Source: Clostridium tepidum
GTDB taxonomy: Bacteria > Bacillota > Clostridia > Clostridiales > Clostridiaceae
Direction of reading: 5' to 3'
DNA: 39,474 bases
Assembly: GCF_002008345.1 (NCBI RefSeq)
Contig: NZ_MRAE01000027.1
Coordinates: 1-39,474 of the forward strand
The notes beneath the pieces were generated by a model. The model was not told where the DNA came from. It ran no database searches and was given only the letters and a program-made list of their open reading frames with translations. Positions 1-7,611 of the stretch are shown piece after piece. The position numbers and the translations under genes are program-made. Positions within the stretch are counted from its first letter, which is position 1. Every line of letters starts with the position of its first letter.

Positions 1-135
1 CAGTAAAATCAATGGATTGAGAGATTGAATGGAAGTAAAAATGGAGAGAAGAAATGGAAAGAATTCTCCTTAAACCTTCTTCCTTAACTCTCTATAAATC
101 CTCAATTTTGCAACTACTTTATTTTCATTTTTTCC
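1..135. repeat. Terminal redundancy of a circular assembly (copy 1)
   Basis: Bases 1-135 are identical to 39340-39474. A perfect direct repeat at the two contig ends, with no recombination genes beside it, is what a linearised circular assembly looks like. The circle is then about 39,339 bp and features near the two ends are neighbours: the nuclease gene at 38359 lies about 1.9 kb upstream of the Schlafen-like gene at 901. Confidence 0.93.
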
Positions 136-900
136 ATTGAAAAATCAAAAATGCAACTACTTTAAATTGTGAAAAACAAAAATGGAGTAAATAAACGGAT
201 AATTGGAAGAGAATAACAAGCCAGTATTCTCAAGGGTTTGAGGGCTGTCTATAAAAGGACTTTATTTGAAAAGGGAAAGAAGTTTGTTTGAGGTGCATAT
301 AGTTAGGATTGAGGAAAAAGGGGTAAGGAAATAGGAAAAAATTTTGAAAGAATTTAGGCCATAATTAGTTGTTGTAAAAATAAAATAAAGTAGTTGTAGT
401 GAAAGGAATAATGAATCAGGGAAAGTATTGATAATACAAGGTTTAGATAAGGTTTTAGGATAAAGGTATATGGTATTTAAAGGTAATTTGTGAAAGCAAT
501 TTATTTACTTTTTCTATACAACATAGGCCTTTTTTTCTGTTTCAAAAAATAGCATGGTTAAAATTGTAAGAAACAAAAAAGTCCTTTTATCGCAGAAAAG
601 TAATTGCAAAAAGAAAATAAAGTTCTTGTATTAGGATTTTATTCACATTTTATGAAACAAGAATGGGGATAAATCATATGAAATATAACAGTAATGTGAA
701 TAAAAGGAAAAATAAAATAGGACATTATTTTATTTTTACAAGAACTTGGCGTATTTTTTCTGTTTATAATATGATTAGTAAAGAATTTAAAAACAGAAAA
801 GTTTCTTTCGTGAAGGATTAAGTTATATTAAAATGGAAATAAAGTGGTATTATGGGATAGGTTTTTAAATTAATAAATTTAAATTTGGAGATGTGGGTTT
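1..900. other. Gene-free region with scattered TnsB-site-like motifs in both orientations
   Basis: I find no credible gene here. The stretch holds motifs resembling those beside tnsA (core AATAAAGT followed by a TTGTA-like tail). Forward copies lie at 382-400, 575-589 and 614-630. Reverse-complement copies lie at 110-126, 153-166 and 728-747. The copies at 620-630 and 737-747 form an inverted pair (AGTTCTTGTA / TACAAGAACT). On the circle this DNA lies just beyond the Tn7-like operon, so the inverted motifs are candidates for that element's distal end. The exact TGT/ACA terminus could not be assigned. Confidence 0.5.
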
Positions 901-2049
901 ATGAATTATATAAATATTAAATCAAAAATAAAAAACTTAATTGATAGAAAATCAGAAGGTGAATATTGGGATTTTAAACAGGAATGGCATAAAGATAATG
1001 AAAGATTATTACATGATATCCTTTGTTTTGCAAATACAGTGCATGATAAGGATTGCTATTTAATAATTGGTGTATCTGATTCAGGTGAAATAGTTGGTGT
1101 AGGTGAAGAAAACAGAAGAAGGCAAGCAGATATACTGGACTTGCTTTCGAATACAGTTTTTGCTGGTGATAATATTCCTGAAGTTCGTTTGGATACAATA
1201 AAAATTGAGGGAAAAGAAATAGATGTTTTAACCATATTCAATTCATATAATGTGCCTTTTTATTTGAAGACTAGGGGTAAAAAATACAATAATATTAGAG
1301 AAGGATATATATACACAAGGATTGGAGATAGGAATACTCCCATAAACCAAAATGCAACTATACAACAGATAGAGATGCTTTGGAAGAAAAGGTTCGGATT
1401 AACACAACCTCCATTATTACAGATAGCCAAAAGATTGGAGAATAAATTAGAATGGTCACAGAATGAAAATACTTACTATAATATTTATAAGCCTGAATTT
1501 AAGTTAGAAGTAGAATATGATGATGAATATGATAGGGATGCAGGTGAATTCTATGTATATTCTCAAAGAAATTCACGATTTATGTATAAAAATCTAAAGA
1601 TAATGTGCAGTGGAACGGTGTTAAAAGAGTTTCAATTAGTTGTGCTTGATAGTGGGAGGTATGAAACGCCTGTGCCAAGATGGGGCTTTGCAGGTTATGA
1701 TGAATGGGGGCATAACCATAAATTCACATACAAATATTTTTTAAAAGATAGCATAGATTATAAATTACAGCAGTTTCTTTTTGATGAAGAAAATGAAGAA
1801 GAGGTATATGCAAAGAGAAGGTTTGATGAGGTAGTTTTATATTTTGAAAATGAAGAAGAAAAGTCAGAATTTGAATTTTATGTTGAAAACAAACAAGACC
1901 TAATTGAATCATATATAGTCGAAGCAGACAAGAGATATTATAAAATTGATATAAGTAATGAATTTTATGCTAAAGAATGTAAGCGTAGGTTATCAACAGG
2001 ATTGACATTAAACAGAGCGTTATATGAATTTAGGGCATTATATAAATGA
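901..2049 (+). CDS. Schlafen-type AlbA_2 domain protein
   Basis: A 382-residue protein. Residues about 15-165 match the Schlafen AlbA_2 (divergent AAA_4-type) domain: an early FKQEWH segment, then FANT and the strand YLIIGVSD, which is the conserved core. The C-terminal half is acidic and unassigned, with runs of Glu/Asp near residues 300-325. Family members occur in nucleic-acid-targeting defence proteins and in transcriptional regulators; the exact activity here is unknown. The ATG follows a GGAG-containing leader. The gene sits about 70 bases upstream of a RES-domain gene on the same strand and may be co-transcribed with it, which suggests a two-gene defence or toxin module. A regulator role is the main alternative. 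Confidence 0.8.
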   Translation: MNYINIKSKIKNLIDRKSEGEYWDFKQEWHKDNERLLHDILCFANTVHDKDCYLIIGVSDSGEIVGVGEENRRRQADILDLLSNTVFAGDNIPEVRLDTIKIEGKEIDVLTIFNSYNVPFYLKTRGKKYNNIREGYIYTRIGDRNTPINQNATIQQIEMLWKKRFGLTQPPLLQIAKRLENKLEWSQNENTYYNIYKPEFKLEVEYDDEYDRDAGEFYVYSQRNSRFMYKNLKIMCSGTVLKEFQLVVLDSGRYETPVPRWGFAGYDEWGHNHKFTYKYFLKDSIDYKLQQFLFDEENEEEVYAKRRFDEVVLYFENEEEKSEFEFYVENKQDLIESYIVEADKRYYKIDISNEFYAKECKRRLSTGLTLNRALYEFRALYK

Positions 2050-2117
2050 TTAATTTAAAGATTTAATATATGTTTAAAATATAATTGTGAACGCTAAAAA
2101 ATGGGGAGGATTTGGTA

Positions 2118-2705
2118 ATGTTTTATAACTATCGATTAACATTTGAGTTAAATAGAATGGTCGATATTTATGAACATGAATTCAAATTCACTATTTTAAG
2201 AAGGGCTTTAGAAAGCATTAATGATACAAAGAAGAGACAATTTATATATATAATAATAAATGCTTTAAATAATACATGTAAGGCCATACTTGATGTTTGT
2301 AATGATTTTAGTGAAAGTCAGAAAAAACTAATGATAGATAACTTTTTTGAACAATATCTAAAATATTTGCAACGCTATAATTATTTTATTGGTGATATTG
2401 TCTCTATATTTAAAGATACATATAGGGAGAATCTTCAATGTCAAATATTTAATCATTGGAATAGTATAATTGAAAAGAAAAGTGATACTGTTACGGAGAA
2501 AAGTTTTCTTGAAGTTTTTGATGATATACATGAAAGTTGTATTTCTAAATATGAAAATATCTTTGTAAAAAAGTTAGGGGATTTAAAAAATTTATATAGA
2601 GCGCAAAGAGGTAAGCATTTTAATAATTACGAAAGAATGATTCCAAAAGAAGAATATGCAAAAAAAATAGATGGAATCCAGAAGGTGTTGCTTTTATGTA
2701 TCTAG
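2118..2705 (+). CDS. N-terminal part of a frameshifted HEPN/RES-type protein
   Basis: This frame encodes about 195 residues. The first 150 are mostly helical and resemble the HEPN-like N-terminal domains found before RES domains. The end contains LYRAQRG, the conserved start of a RES domain with its Arg. After an A8 run at 2660-2667 this frame runs quickly to a stop. Shifting by -1 at that run gives NRWNPEG followed by MYLG, the next conserved RES block, which continues in the downstream reading frame. The original gene therefore probably spanned 2118-3373. ATG 2118 is chosen over TTG 2112 because GGGGAGGA ends at 2110, a normal spacing. It could be a programmed or slippage frameshift, a true mutation or a sequencing error. 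Confidence 0.7.
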   Translation: MFYNYRLTFELNRMVDIYEHEFKFTILRRALESINDTKKRQFIYIIINALNNTCKAILDVCNDFSESQKKLMIDNFFEQYLKYLQRYNYFIGDIVSIFKDTYRENLQCQIFNHWNSIIEKKSDTVTEKSFLEVFDDIHESCISKYENIFVKKLGDLKNLYRAQRGKHFNNYERMIPKEEYAKKIDGIQKVLLLCI

Positions 2706-3373
2706 GATTTGATGAAGAAGTTAAGCAGTACGATGAAGTTATTAATTTTATAGAAAAAACTTGTTTTGAAGAGTTAAGATTAAAAAAGGATGAGTATGTA
2801 AGTATTTGTAAATTTAAACCTGTAAAAAGAGAGGCCCAAATTATTAATTTGTGTTATGAAGATATAAGTTATGAGGAGATAGAAAGAAAATCAGATGAAT
2901 TCATGAATATGATAACTAAAGTTGAAATAAACGAAATTCTTACTAATAAAAAATATCACGAAGAAATAATAAATAGCGTAAAAAAAGAAGAAGTAATTAA
3001 GAAAATTATAGAGAAAGAGTTTAAAGAGAAACAGGTAAGTTCTATAATTAGGAAAGAAACGGAGATTTACTTGGCTAATTTAATTATGAAAAGCATTGAT
3101 GAAGCGGTTTTCTTACCAGTTGATATTGAAGAAGACCCAGAACTTAAAGCATATGTACCATTTCATTATCTAGCGAATCATTTAATCAGCAAAGGCTATT
3201 CAGGAATATTGTATAGAAGTACACGGATGAATAAGATAGGGTTAAAAGGAAAGAATTTAGTTCTATTTAATAAAGAAGACGTTACATATGTTCCTGGTAG
3301 TATGAATGTATATTATTATGATGGAAGAAAGTATAAAAAAGTTTTTAAAGATATTGAGAAACTAAATAGTTGA
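2696..3373 (+). CDS. C-terminal part of a RES-domain protein (frameshifted)
   Basis: This reading frame continues the RES domain begun in the preceding ORF. In-frame codons before its ATG read NRWNPEGVAF, so the ATG at 2696 is probably internal rather than a true start. The segment near residues 165-200 (YLANHLISKGYSGILYRSTR, then NLVLF) is the typical RES C-terminal block, including the conserved Ser. RES proteins of the Xre-RES (MbcT-like) toxin type degrade NAD+. An unusually long, charged helical insert of about 100 residues lies between the two RES blocks. No antitoxin gene is evident; the Schlafen-like gene upstream is the only partner. Confidence 0.68.
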   Translation: MYLGFDEEVKQYDEVINFIEKTCFEELRLKKDEYVSICKFKPVKREAQIINLCYEDISYEEIERKSDEFMNMITKVEINEILTNKKYHEEIINSVKKEEVIKKIIEKEFKEKQVSSIIRKETEIYLANLIMKSIDEAVFLPVDIEEDPELKAYVPFHYLANHLISKGYSGILYRSTRMNKIGLKGKNLVLFNKEDVTYVPGSMNVYYYDGRKYKKVFKDIEKLNS

Positions 3374-3437
3374 ATCTTAATATATATCCTTGATACTCAA
3401 TCCTTGAAACATGAACCTAACTATGTATAATTCAAAT

Positions 3438-3486
3438 AAAGTTCACTCCATGATAATAAAATTCGCTCTATAAAAATAAAGTTCGT
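3438..3486 (+). repeat. Repeat array E (three about 20-bp units)
   Basis: Three units with cores at 3438, 3459 and 3478 read AATAAAGTTC-, AATAAAATTC- and AATAAAGTTC-. The AATAAAGT core is that of TnsB-binding sites in Tn7. A terminator follows directly at 3494-3545, the same order as at the tnsA-proximal end (31764-31888). Confidence 0.6.
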
Positions 3487-3493
3487 TCCAAAA

Positions 3494-3545
3494 TCCCGTA
3501 GCAGATGCAGGAGAAATCTTCATTTGCTGCGGGGTTTGCTTTTTT
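3494..3545 (+). terminator. Rho-independent terminator after array E
   Basis: The stem pairs CCCGTAGCAGATG (from 3495) with CATTTGCTGCGGG (to 3532), followed by a T run to 3545. It is homologous in sequence and position to the terminator at 4161-4207. Confidence 0.8.
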
Positions 3546-3598
3546 GTTGAGTTAGGGTTAAGTGATAATGGATTAGGCTCAAGGTGTATAACCCAAAA

Positions 3599-3655
3599 AA
3601 ACTCGTGTCACGAATAAAAAAGTCGTATCAAAAATAAAAAAGTTGTGTTAAGAAT
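3599..3655 (+). repeat. Repeat array B (three 20-bp units)
   Basis: Cores at 3599, 3619 and 3639 are spaced exactly 20 bp, with unit consensus AAAAAGTYGTRTYA. The array shares flanking words (GTATAACCC, CACGAATAA) with array A at 5889-6004, so the two are copies of one ancestor. No terminator follows. Confidence 0.7.
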
Positions 3656-3819
3656 CATGGTGAAAATAGGGTAGAAAACCTTATTGAGTCTATAGGATTA
3701 AGGGTTAAGGTATAAGGGTAAAAGTATTGATTTTATTGGGTTTGAATGGTGTATTGATAAAAGATATTGATTAAAACTTTTCCCTTTTCCCTTGAACCTT
3801 ATCCCTGTTTTTCTCTATT

Positions 3820-4000
3820 CTTGACATGACTTTTTTATCTAAAATGAGAGGAAAAATAGGAAGAAAATAGGATATAGAAACAATAGAAATGGGTAATTTT
3901 TGACATGACTTTTTTATATAGAAAGAAATAGGGAAATAGGGTTAAGGCGAGAAGGGGCAAGGGTTTTAGGGGTGTTGGGTTTTGACATGAGTTTTTTATG
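3820..4000 (-). repeat. Three dispersed inverted copies of the repeat unit
   Basis: The motif TTGACATGA(C/G)TTTTTTA begins at about 3822, 3901 and 3983. It is the reverse complement of the array unit. Spacing is about 80 bp, unlike the tight 20-bp arrays. Tn7 itself has closely packed TnsB sites at one end and three dispersed sites at the other, so this could be the other end of a lost Tn7-like element. Confidence 0.5.
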
Positions 4001-4063
4001 TGTATACATAGTTAGGATTAAGTTTCATTCAAAAAAGGGAAAGGGATAAGGGTTGAGAATAAA

Positions 4064-4155
4064 AAAGTTGTGTCAGAGATAAAAAACTTGTGTTGAAAAT
4101 AATAAAGTCGTGTCAAATAGATAATAAAGTTGAGTTACATCTGAATAATAAATTC
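4064..4155 (+). repeat. Repeat array C (five units)
   Basis: Unit cores lie at 4064, 4084, 4104, 4126 and 4150 (steps 20, 20, 22 and 24). The 20-20-22 spacing and much of the sequence match array A (5932, 5952, 5972, 5994). The last unit and what follows (AAATTC, then AAAACCTCGCA) match array D at 11965. Array C lies just upstream of the csoR-eamA operon and array A just downstream, in the same orientation. Confidence 0.72.
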
Positions 4156-4160
4156 AAAAA

Positions 4161-4207
4161 CCTCGCAGTAGATGCGGGATAACTCCTGTTTTACTGCGGA
4201 GTTTTTT
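4161..4207 (+). terminator. Rho-independent terminator after array C
   Basis: The stem CTCGCAGTA (4162-4170) pairs with TACTGCGGAG (4192-4201), followed by TTTTTT. It insulates the csoR-eamA operon from upstream transcription. Confidence 0.82.
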
Positions 4208-4458
4208 ATTTTTTGGGGGAAGGGTTAAGGGATTAGATTTTTCATTAGAGTTTTGATTAGAGCGATATATTGCTTAGAAATTTGAAACTACTGATTTTAA
4301 AGGAATTGAGAGAGGTATTGACTACTATATTGAAGATAATATTGATATAACAACTTAAAAGGTGGAATAAAATCTTTAACCTTACCCCATGAACCTTATT
4401 CTCAAAAACATAGATAGTAAATATCATCATAGATGCCATTAAGAGTTTAATAATAATA

Positions 4459-4508
4459 TTGGAATCTGAATGAAATAATGATATAATTTTAATAACCCCC
4501 CATGGGGG
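4459..4508 (+). promoter_or_regulatory. csoR-operon promoter with GC-rich dyad operator
   Basis: TTGGAA (4459-4464), a 17-bp spacer and TATAAT (4482-4487) form a good sigma-A-type promoter. Immediately downstream, at 4496-4508, is the palindrome CCCCCCATGGGGG, striking in AT-rich DNA. G/C-tract dyads of this kind are the usual operators of CsoR/RcnR-family repressors, so autoregulation by the next gene is likely (inference). Confidence 0.75.
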
Positions 4509-4529
4509 ATATTGATGGGAGGATTGTAT

Positions 4530-4811
4530 ATGAATGAAGTACATAAGCACAATCATGAAAATACTAAAGCAATTATTAATAGATTATCTAGAGCAATAGG
4601 ACATCTAGAATCTGTTAAGAAAATGGTAGAGGATGGAAGAGATTGTAGTGAGGTTCTTATTCAAATTGCAGCAGTAAAATCTGCCGTTAATAATATAGGA
4701 AAAATTATTTTACAGGACCATATCAATAACTGCGTAGTAAATGCAGTAGAAACTGGAGATAAAAAGGTAATAGAGGATTTAAATAAAGCCATAGAACAGT
4801 TTATAAAATAG
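4530..4811 (+). CDS. CsoR/RcnR/FrmR-family metal-responsive repressor
   Basis: A 93-residue all-helical DUF156 (metal-sensitive repressor) protein. The start at 4530 is chosen because GGGAGG at 4517-4522 is well placed. Ligand residues are Cys39, His64 and Cys68, the C-H-C pattern with the 25- and 4-residue spacings of copper-sensing CsoR. An extra His cluster near the N terminus (HKHNH) could add ligands, as in nickel or cobalt sensors. The protein should bind the G/C-rich dyad at 4496-4508 and release it on metal binding. It is followed after 18 bases by a His-tailed transporter, so the pair looks like a metal-responsive export operon. The metal itself cannot be decided from sequence. Confidence 0.9.
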   Translation: MNEVHKHNHENTKAIINRLSRAIGHLESVKKMVEDGRDCSEVLIQIAAVKSAVNNIGKIILQDHINNCVVNAVETGDKKVIEDLNKAIEQFIK

Positions 4812-4829
4812 ATTTGAGAGGTATTTAGA

Positions 4830-5882
4830 ATGGAAGATAAACAATATAAAGCAAATTTTTTTGCCATACTGGCAGCAGCATTATACGCTATTAGTTCACC
4901 TGTATCCAAACTTTTGTTAAAGGAAATACCACCTACATTGATGGCATCTTTTCTATATCTTGGTGCAGGGTTAGGAATGTCTATTGCTGACCTAATTAAA
5001 CATAAGAAATATAAGGAAAAGACTGAGGCAAGATTTACAAAACAAGAACTTCCATATACTATTGGCATGGTTATGTTAGATATTGCAGCACCTATTTTTT
5101 TAATGATTGGACTTACAATGACATCTGCTGCTAATGTTTCATTACTTAATAATTTTGAAATTGTTGCTACATCTCTAATCGCTTTAAAAGTATTTAAGGA
5201 ACCCATAAGTAAAAGACTATGGAGTGCTATAATTTTGATTACTGTGTCAAGTATCATTTTGTCTGTAGAAGACATAAGTAGTTTTTCATTTTCATTTGGT
5301 TCTATTTTTGTATTACTGGCAACTATCTGTTGGGGACTTGAAAATAACTGCACAAGAAAGTTATCTTTAAAAGACCCAATACAAGTTGTTATAATTAAAG
5401 GATTTGGTTCTGGAATAGGTTCTTTACTAATTGCACTGACATTAGGAGAAAAAATAAATAATATATCTTATCTAATAGTAGCCTTAATATTAGGATTTTT
5501 TGCTTATGGCTTAAGTATATTCTTTTATATTTATGCCCAAAGATACTTAGGAGCAGCAAAGACAAGTGTTTATTACGCAGTATCTCCATTTATTGGCGTA
5601 GGGTTATCACTGATAATTTTTAGAGAACTACCAACATCCTCATTTATTATTGCATTATCTATTATGATTGCAGGTATGTATTTTGCGTCCACAGAAGAAC
5701 ACAATCATAAGCATCATCATATTGTAATAACTCATGAGCATAGTCATAGTCATAATGATGGTCATCATAATCATAGCCATAATGAAACTATTATCGGTAG
5801 ACATACTCACATTCATACTCATGAAGAATGTACCCATTCACATAGACACACTCAAGATATTCATCATAGTCATGCTCATTAA
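4830..5882 (+). CDS. EamA/DMT-superfamily transporter with His-rich tail
   Basis: A 350-residue membrane protein with about ten hydrophobic segments and two EamA repeats (an AISSPVSKLLL-type start and a second repeat near residue 155). The family exports small metabolites or, in some branches, metals. The last about 65 residues are cytosolic and contain 24 histidines in HxH and HH patterns plus one Cys, which is unusual for a DMT carrier and suggests metal binding. GAGAGG precedes the ATG. It is co-transcribed with the CsoR-type repressor upstream. The gene ends 7 bases before repeat array A. A nickel, cobalt, zinc or copper substrate is inferred, not shown. Confidence 0.88.
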   Translation: MEDKQYKANFFAILAAALYAISSPVSKLLLKEIPPTLMASFLYLGAGLGMSIADLIKHKKYKEKTEARFTKQELPYTIGMVMLDIAAPIFLMIGLTMTSAANVSLLNNFEIVATSLIALKVFKEPISKRLWSAIILITVSSIILSVEDISSFSFSFGSIFVLLATICWGLENNCTRKLSLKDPIQVVIIKGFGSGIGSLLIALTLGEKINNISYLIVALILGFFAYGLSIFFYIYAQRYLGAAKTSVYYAVSPFIGVGLSLIIFRELPTSSFIIALSIMIAGMYFASTEEHNHKHHHIVITHEHSHSHNDGHHNHSHNETIIGRHTHIHTHEECTHSHRHTQDIHHSHAH

Positions 5883-5888
5883 ACTAAA

Positions 5889-6004
5889 AAACTCATGTTG
5901 TATAACCCTAAAAACTTGTGCCACGAATAAAAAAGTCATATTACAGATAAAAAAGTTATGTTAAAAATAATAAAGTTCTATTAAATAGATAATAAAGTTG
6001 TGTT
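5889..6004 (+). repeat. Repeat array A (six units) abutting a truncated gene
   Basis: Unit cores lie at 5889, 5912, 5932, 5952, 5972 and 5994 (steps 23, 20, 20, 20 and 22). The consensus is AAAAAGTYRTGTTA with an AATAAWAA lead. The array stops exactly where codons of a LysE-family transporter begin, so its right edge is an insertion or recombination boundary. It is a direct-repeat partner of array C on the far side of the csoR-eamA operon. Confidence 0.75.
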
Positions 6005-6005
6005 A

Positions 6006-6527
6006 GTGACAGTATTGGGACATGGAATCCTGGAACTTATTTTAATTATCATTATGGCATTCGGACTTAAAGATTTCTTCTCTAGTCCTACAGTTGCAGG
6101 ATTTATCGGATTATTTGGCGGTGCTTTTCTTGCATGGATGGGGTATGGAATGATAAAGTCTGGTATAAATAAGTCAGTTTCTCTGGAGAACCAAAGAGCA
6201 GGGAATAGTTCAGGGATGAGAAATCTTGTATTGGCAGGAGCGCTTGTAAGCGCTACTAATCCTTACTTCATTCTCTGGTGGGCGTCAACAGGGATGGAAT
6301 CAATACGCCAGTCTTATACTTCAGGTTTAATTGGTGTTTTGTTCTTTTTTATAGGACATATTTTATCGGACTTTGTATGGTATTCAGCAATTTCCACGGC
6401 ATTTTCCAGAGGCAAGAAACTGATAAGTGATACTGTATATCGCTGGATTATTTTGTTGTTAGGCATATTTATTATAGCATTTTCAATCTATTTTATAGGC
6501 AGCGGATGGAAGATGCTGCAGATGTAA
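6006..6527 (+). pseudogene. 5'-truncated LysE-family transporter
   Basis: The readable frame gives VTVLGHGILELIL, then GGAFLAWMGYGMIK and ATNPYFILWWAS, which are conserved blocks of LysE/RhtB-type exporters. Normal members have roughly 40 more residues before this point, including the first transmembrane helix and a PGP-type motif. Here those are absent and replaced by repeat array A. There is no start codon or ribosome site at the junction. The remaining 170 or so codons are open to the stop at 6525-6527, so the truncation looks recent. Confidence 0.8.
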
Positions 6528-6595
6528 TGATATAATTTTTGGGTAGATTTAATGAAAAAGATGTATTTTATAATTTATATCGGAGGGAAGTAAAA

Positions 6596-7087
6596 ATGAC
6601 AAATGATAAAATAAATACCTGCTGCTGCTGTGGTGGAAAAGAGCCATCTCATAAAATAGAAAATGACAATACATGTCCTGTATGTAAAACAATGGGAATC
6701 AAAGTAAAAAATATTACAGTAAAGCATTTGGTGATTGATACCCTTGCAGAATCGGTCGGAGATATGGATTATTATATATGTGTAAATGAAGAATGTAATG
6801 TTGTTTATTATAATCCAGAATCAGGCGTTAAGTTTGATAAGCAGCAAGTAAAAGTACCAATATGGTTTAAAAAAGATGCTAATCCCAAATATGACTGCTA
6901 CTGCAGCAAAGTTACAGAGGAACAGGTAATAGATGCCGTAATAAAACATGGTGCAAAAACAGTTAAGGATATTATAGAAATCACAGGGACGATGAAAAAC
7001 AGCCAATGTGAAAAGAATAACCCCTTAGGGAAATGCTGTCACAATATAATTCAGGAAGCAATAGACAAGGGGTTATCTATGAAATAA
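6596..7087 (+). CDS. CopZ-like (2Fe-2S)-binding protein, Csac_0668 type
   Basis: A 163-residue protein starting at the ATG at 6596, which follows GGAGGGAAGT. The N terminus is Cys-rich (TCCCCGG at residues 8-14, then CPVC), suggesting a zinc- or metal-binding knuckle. A middle domain with CVNEEC follows. The C-terminal 60 residues (CYCSKVTEEQV to KCCHNII) look like a BFD-type [2Fe-2S] domain with four Cys. This is the layout of the CopZ N-terminal-domain family called Csac_0668, some members of which are selenoproteins; this one uses Cys codons. Role: metal or redox handling in the cytosol, inferred from family and from the metal-related neighbourhood. Confidence 0.75.
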   Translation: MTNDKINTCCCCGGKEPSHKIENDNTCPVCKTMGIKVKNITVKHLVIDTLAESVGDMDYYICVNEECNVVYYNPESGVKFDKQQVKVPIWFKKDANPKYDCYCSKVTEEQVIDAVIKHGAKTVKDIIEITGTMKNSQCEKNNPLGKCCHNIIQEAIDKGLSMK

Positions 7088-7146
7088 GTGCAGTTATATT
7101 TAATGCTGCATAGAGGATATGTAAATTTTTTAGGAGAGAAAGACAT

Positions 7147-7436
7147 ATGGGAATTGATATGTATGAAGAACTAAAAAAGATGAGTTAATAGCAGAGATAC
7201 ATTGTATACTGTAAATTGTGAAGAAATTAAAGGGGATGGGTTTTACTGTAAAACAAGTGCTATAAACCATTGAATTACCTCAGGATGCAGTAATGAGAGT
7301 TTTTGATGATAAAGAAGATATTAGAAAAATAGCAGAGGATACTGTAAATCAGCAAATAGCAGAAAATGACGGTAAAATCCCAGAAGGGCGAAACTTTTTG
7401 CAAATTGCACAGTACCCATTTTGCAAAAGTAGGTAA
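7147..7436 (+). pseudogene. Decayed unidentified gene
   Basis: A good ribosome site (AGGAGAG) precedes ATG 7147, but the frame stops after 13 codons. Skipping one base at the A6 run gives KKDELIAEIHC and a longer readable stretch. Another frame then reads KLKGMGFTVKQV, two stops, and about 65 codons to 7436 (ELPQDAVMRVFDDKED near the start of that part). The pattern of open pieces broken by stops and a homopolymer indel says decayed gene. I do not recognise the family. Confidence 0.45.
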
Positions 7437-7611
7437 ATTTCATTTGTAAAAAAGCAATTTATAATTTTTGATAAACAATATGGTAGTATCAACTAATACA
7501 GAGTATTATTATTTATTAAAGAAAAAACATATAATTGACTTAACTTTTATAATGTGCTAAATTTAATTTGTGAATTTCAACTTAAATAATAATTAAATTA
7601 TATATTTAAGT

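Larger units (their letters stand above)
3374..4458. other. Repeat- and terminator-rich gene-free region
   Basis: No gene of credible length is visible in this roughly 1.1-kb stretch. It holds two complete modules of about 20-bp repeats followed by a rho-independent terminator (3438-3545 and 4064-4207), one array without a terminator (3599-3655), and three inverted single motifs reading TTGACATGA(C/G)TTTTTTA, beginning at about 3822, 3901 and 3983, spaced roughly 80 bp. Between them are purine-rich filler words such as GGGTTAAGG. The arrangement resembles accumulated transposon ends more than a regulatory region for one gene. Confidence 0.65.

Noticed and set aside
1..135. Terminal repeat as a phage direct terminal repeat or transposon repeat
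   Set aside because: It is a perfect repeat exactly at the contig edges, with no phage structural genes. Assembly overlap of a circle is simpler.
974..1241. Minus-strand ORFs inside the Schlafen-like gene and similar overlaps elsewhere
   Set aside because: They are antisense shadows with no ribosome sites and low-complexity translations.
4661..5353. A 230-codon minus-strand ORF across csoR and eamA
   Set aside because: It is antisense to two well-supported genes; its translation has no recognisable domain and no ribosome site.
5655..5964. His/Met-rich small ORFs around the eamA 3' end
   Set aside because: They are other-frame readings of the repetitive CAT codons of the His tail.
3438..6004. 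The 20-bp arrays as a CRISPR
   Set aside because: Units are contiguous, with only about 6 variable bases between conserved parts. There are no spacers of 25-40 bp, copy number is low, and no cas genes are present.
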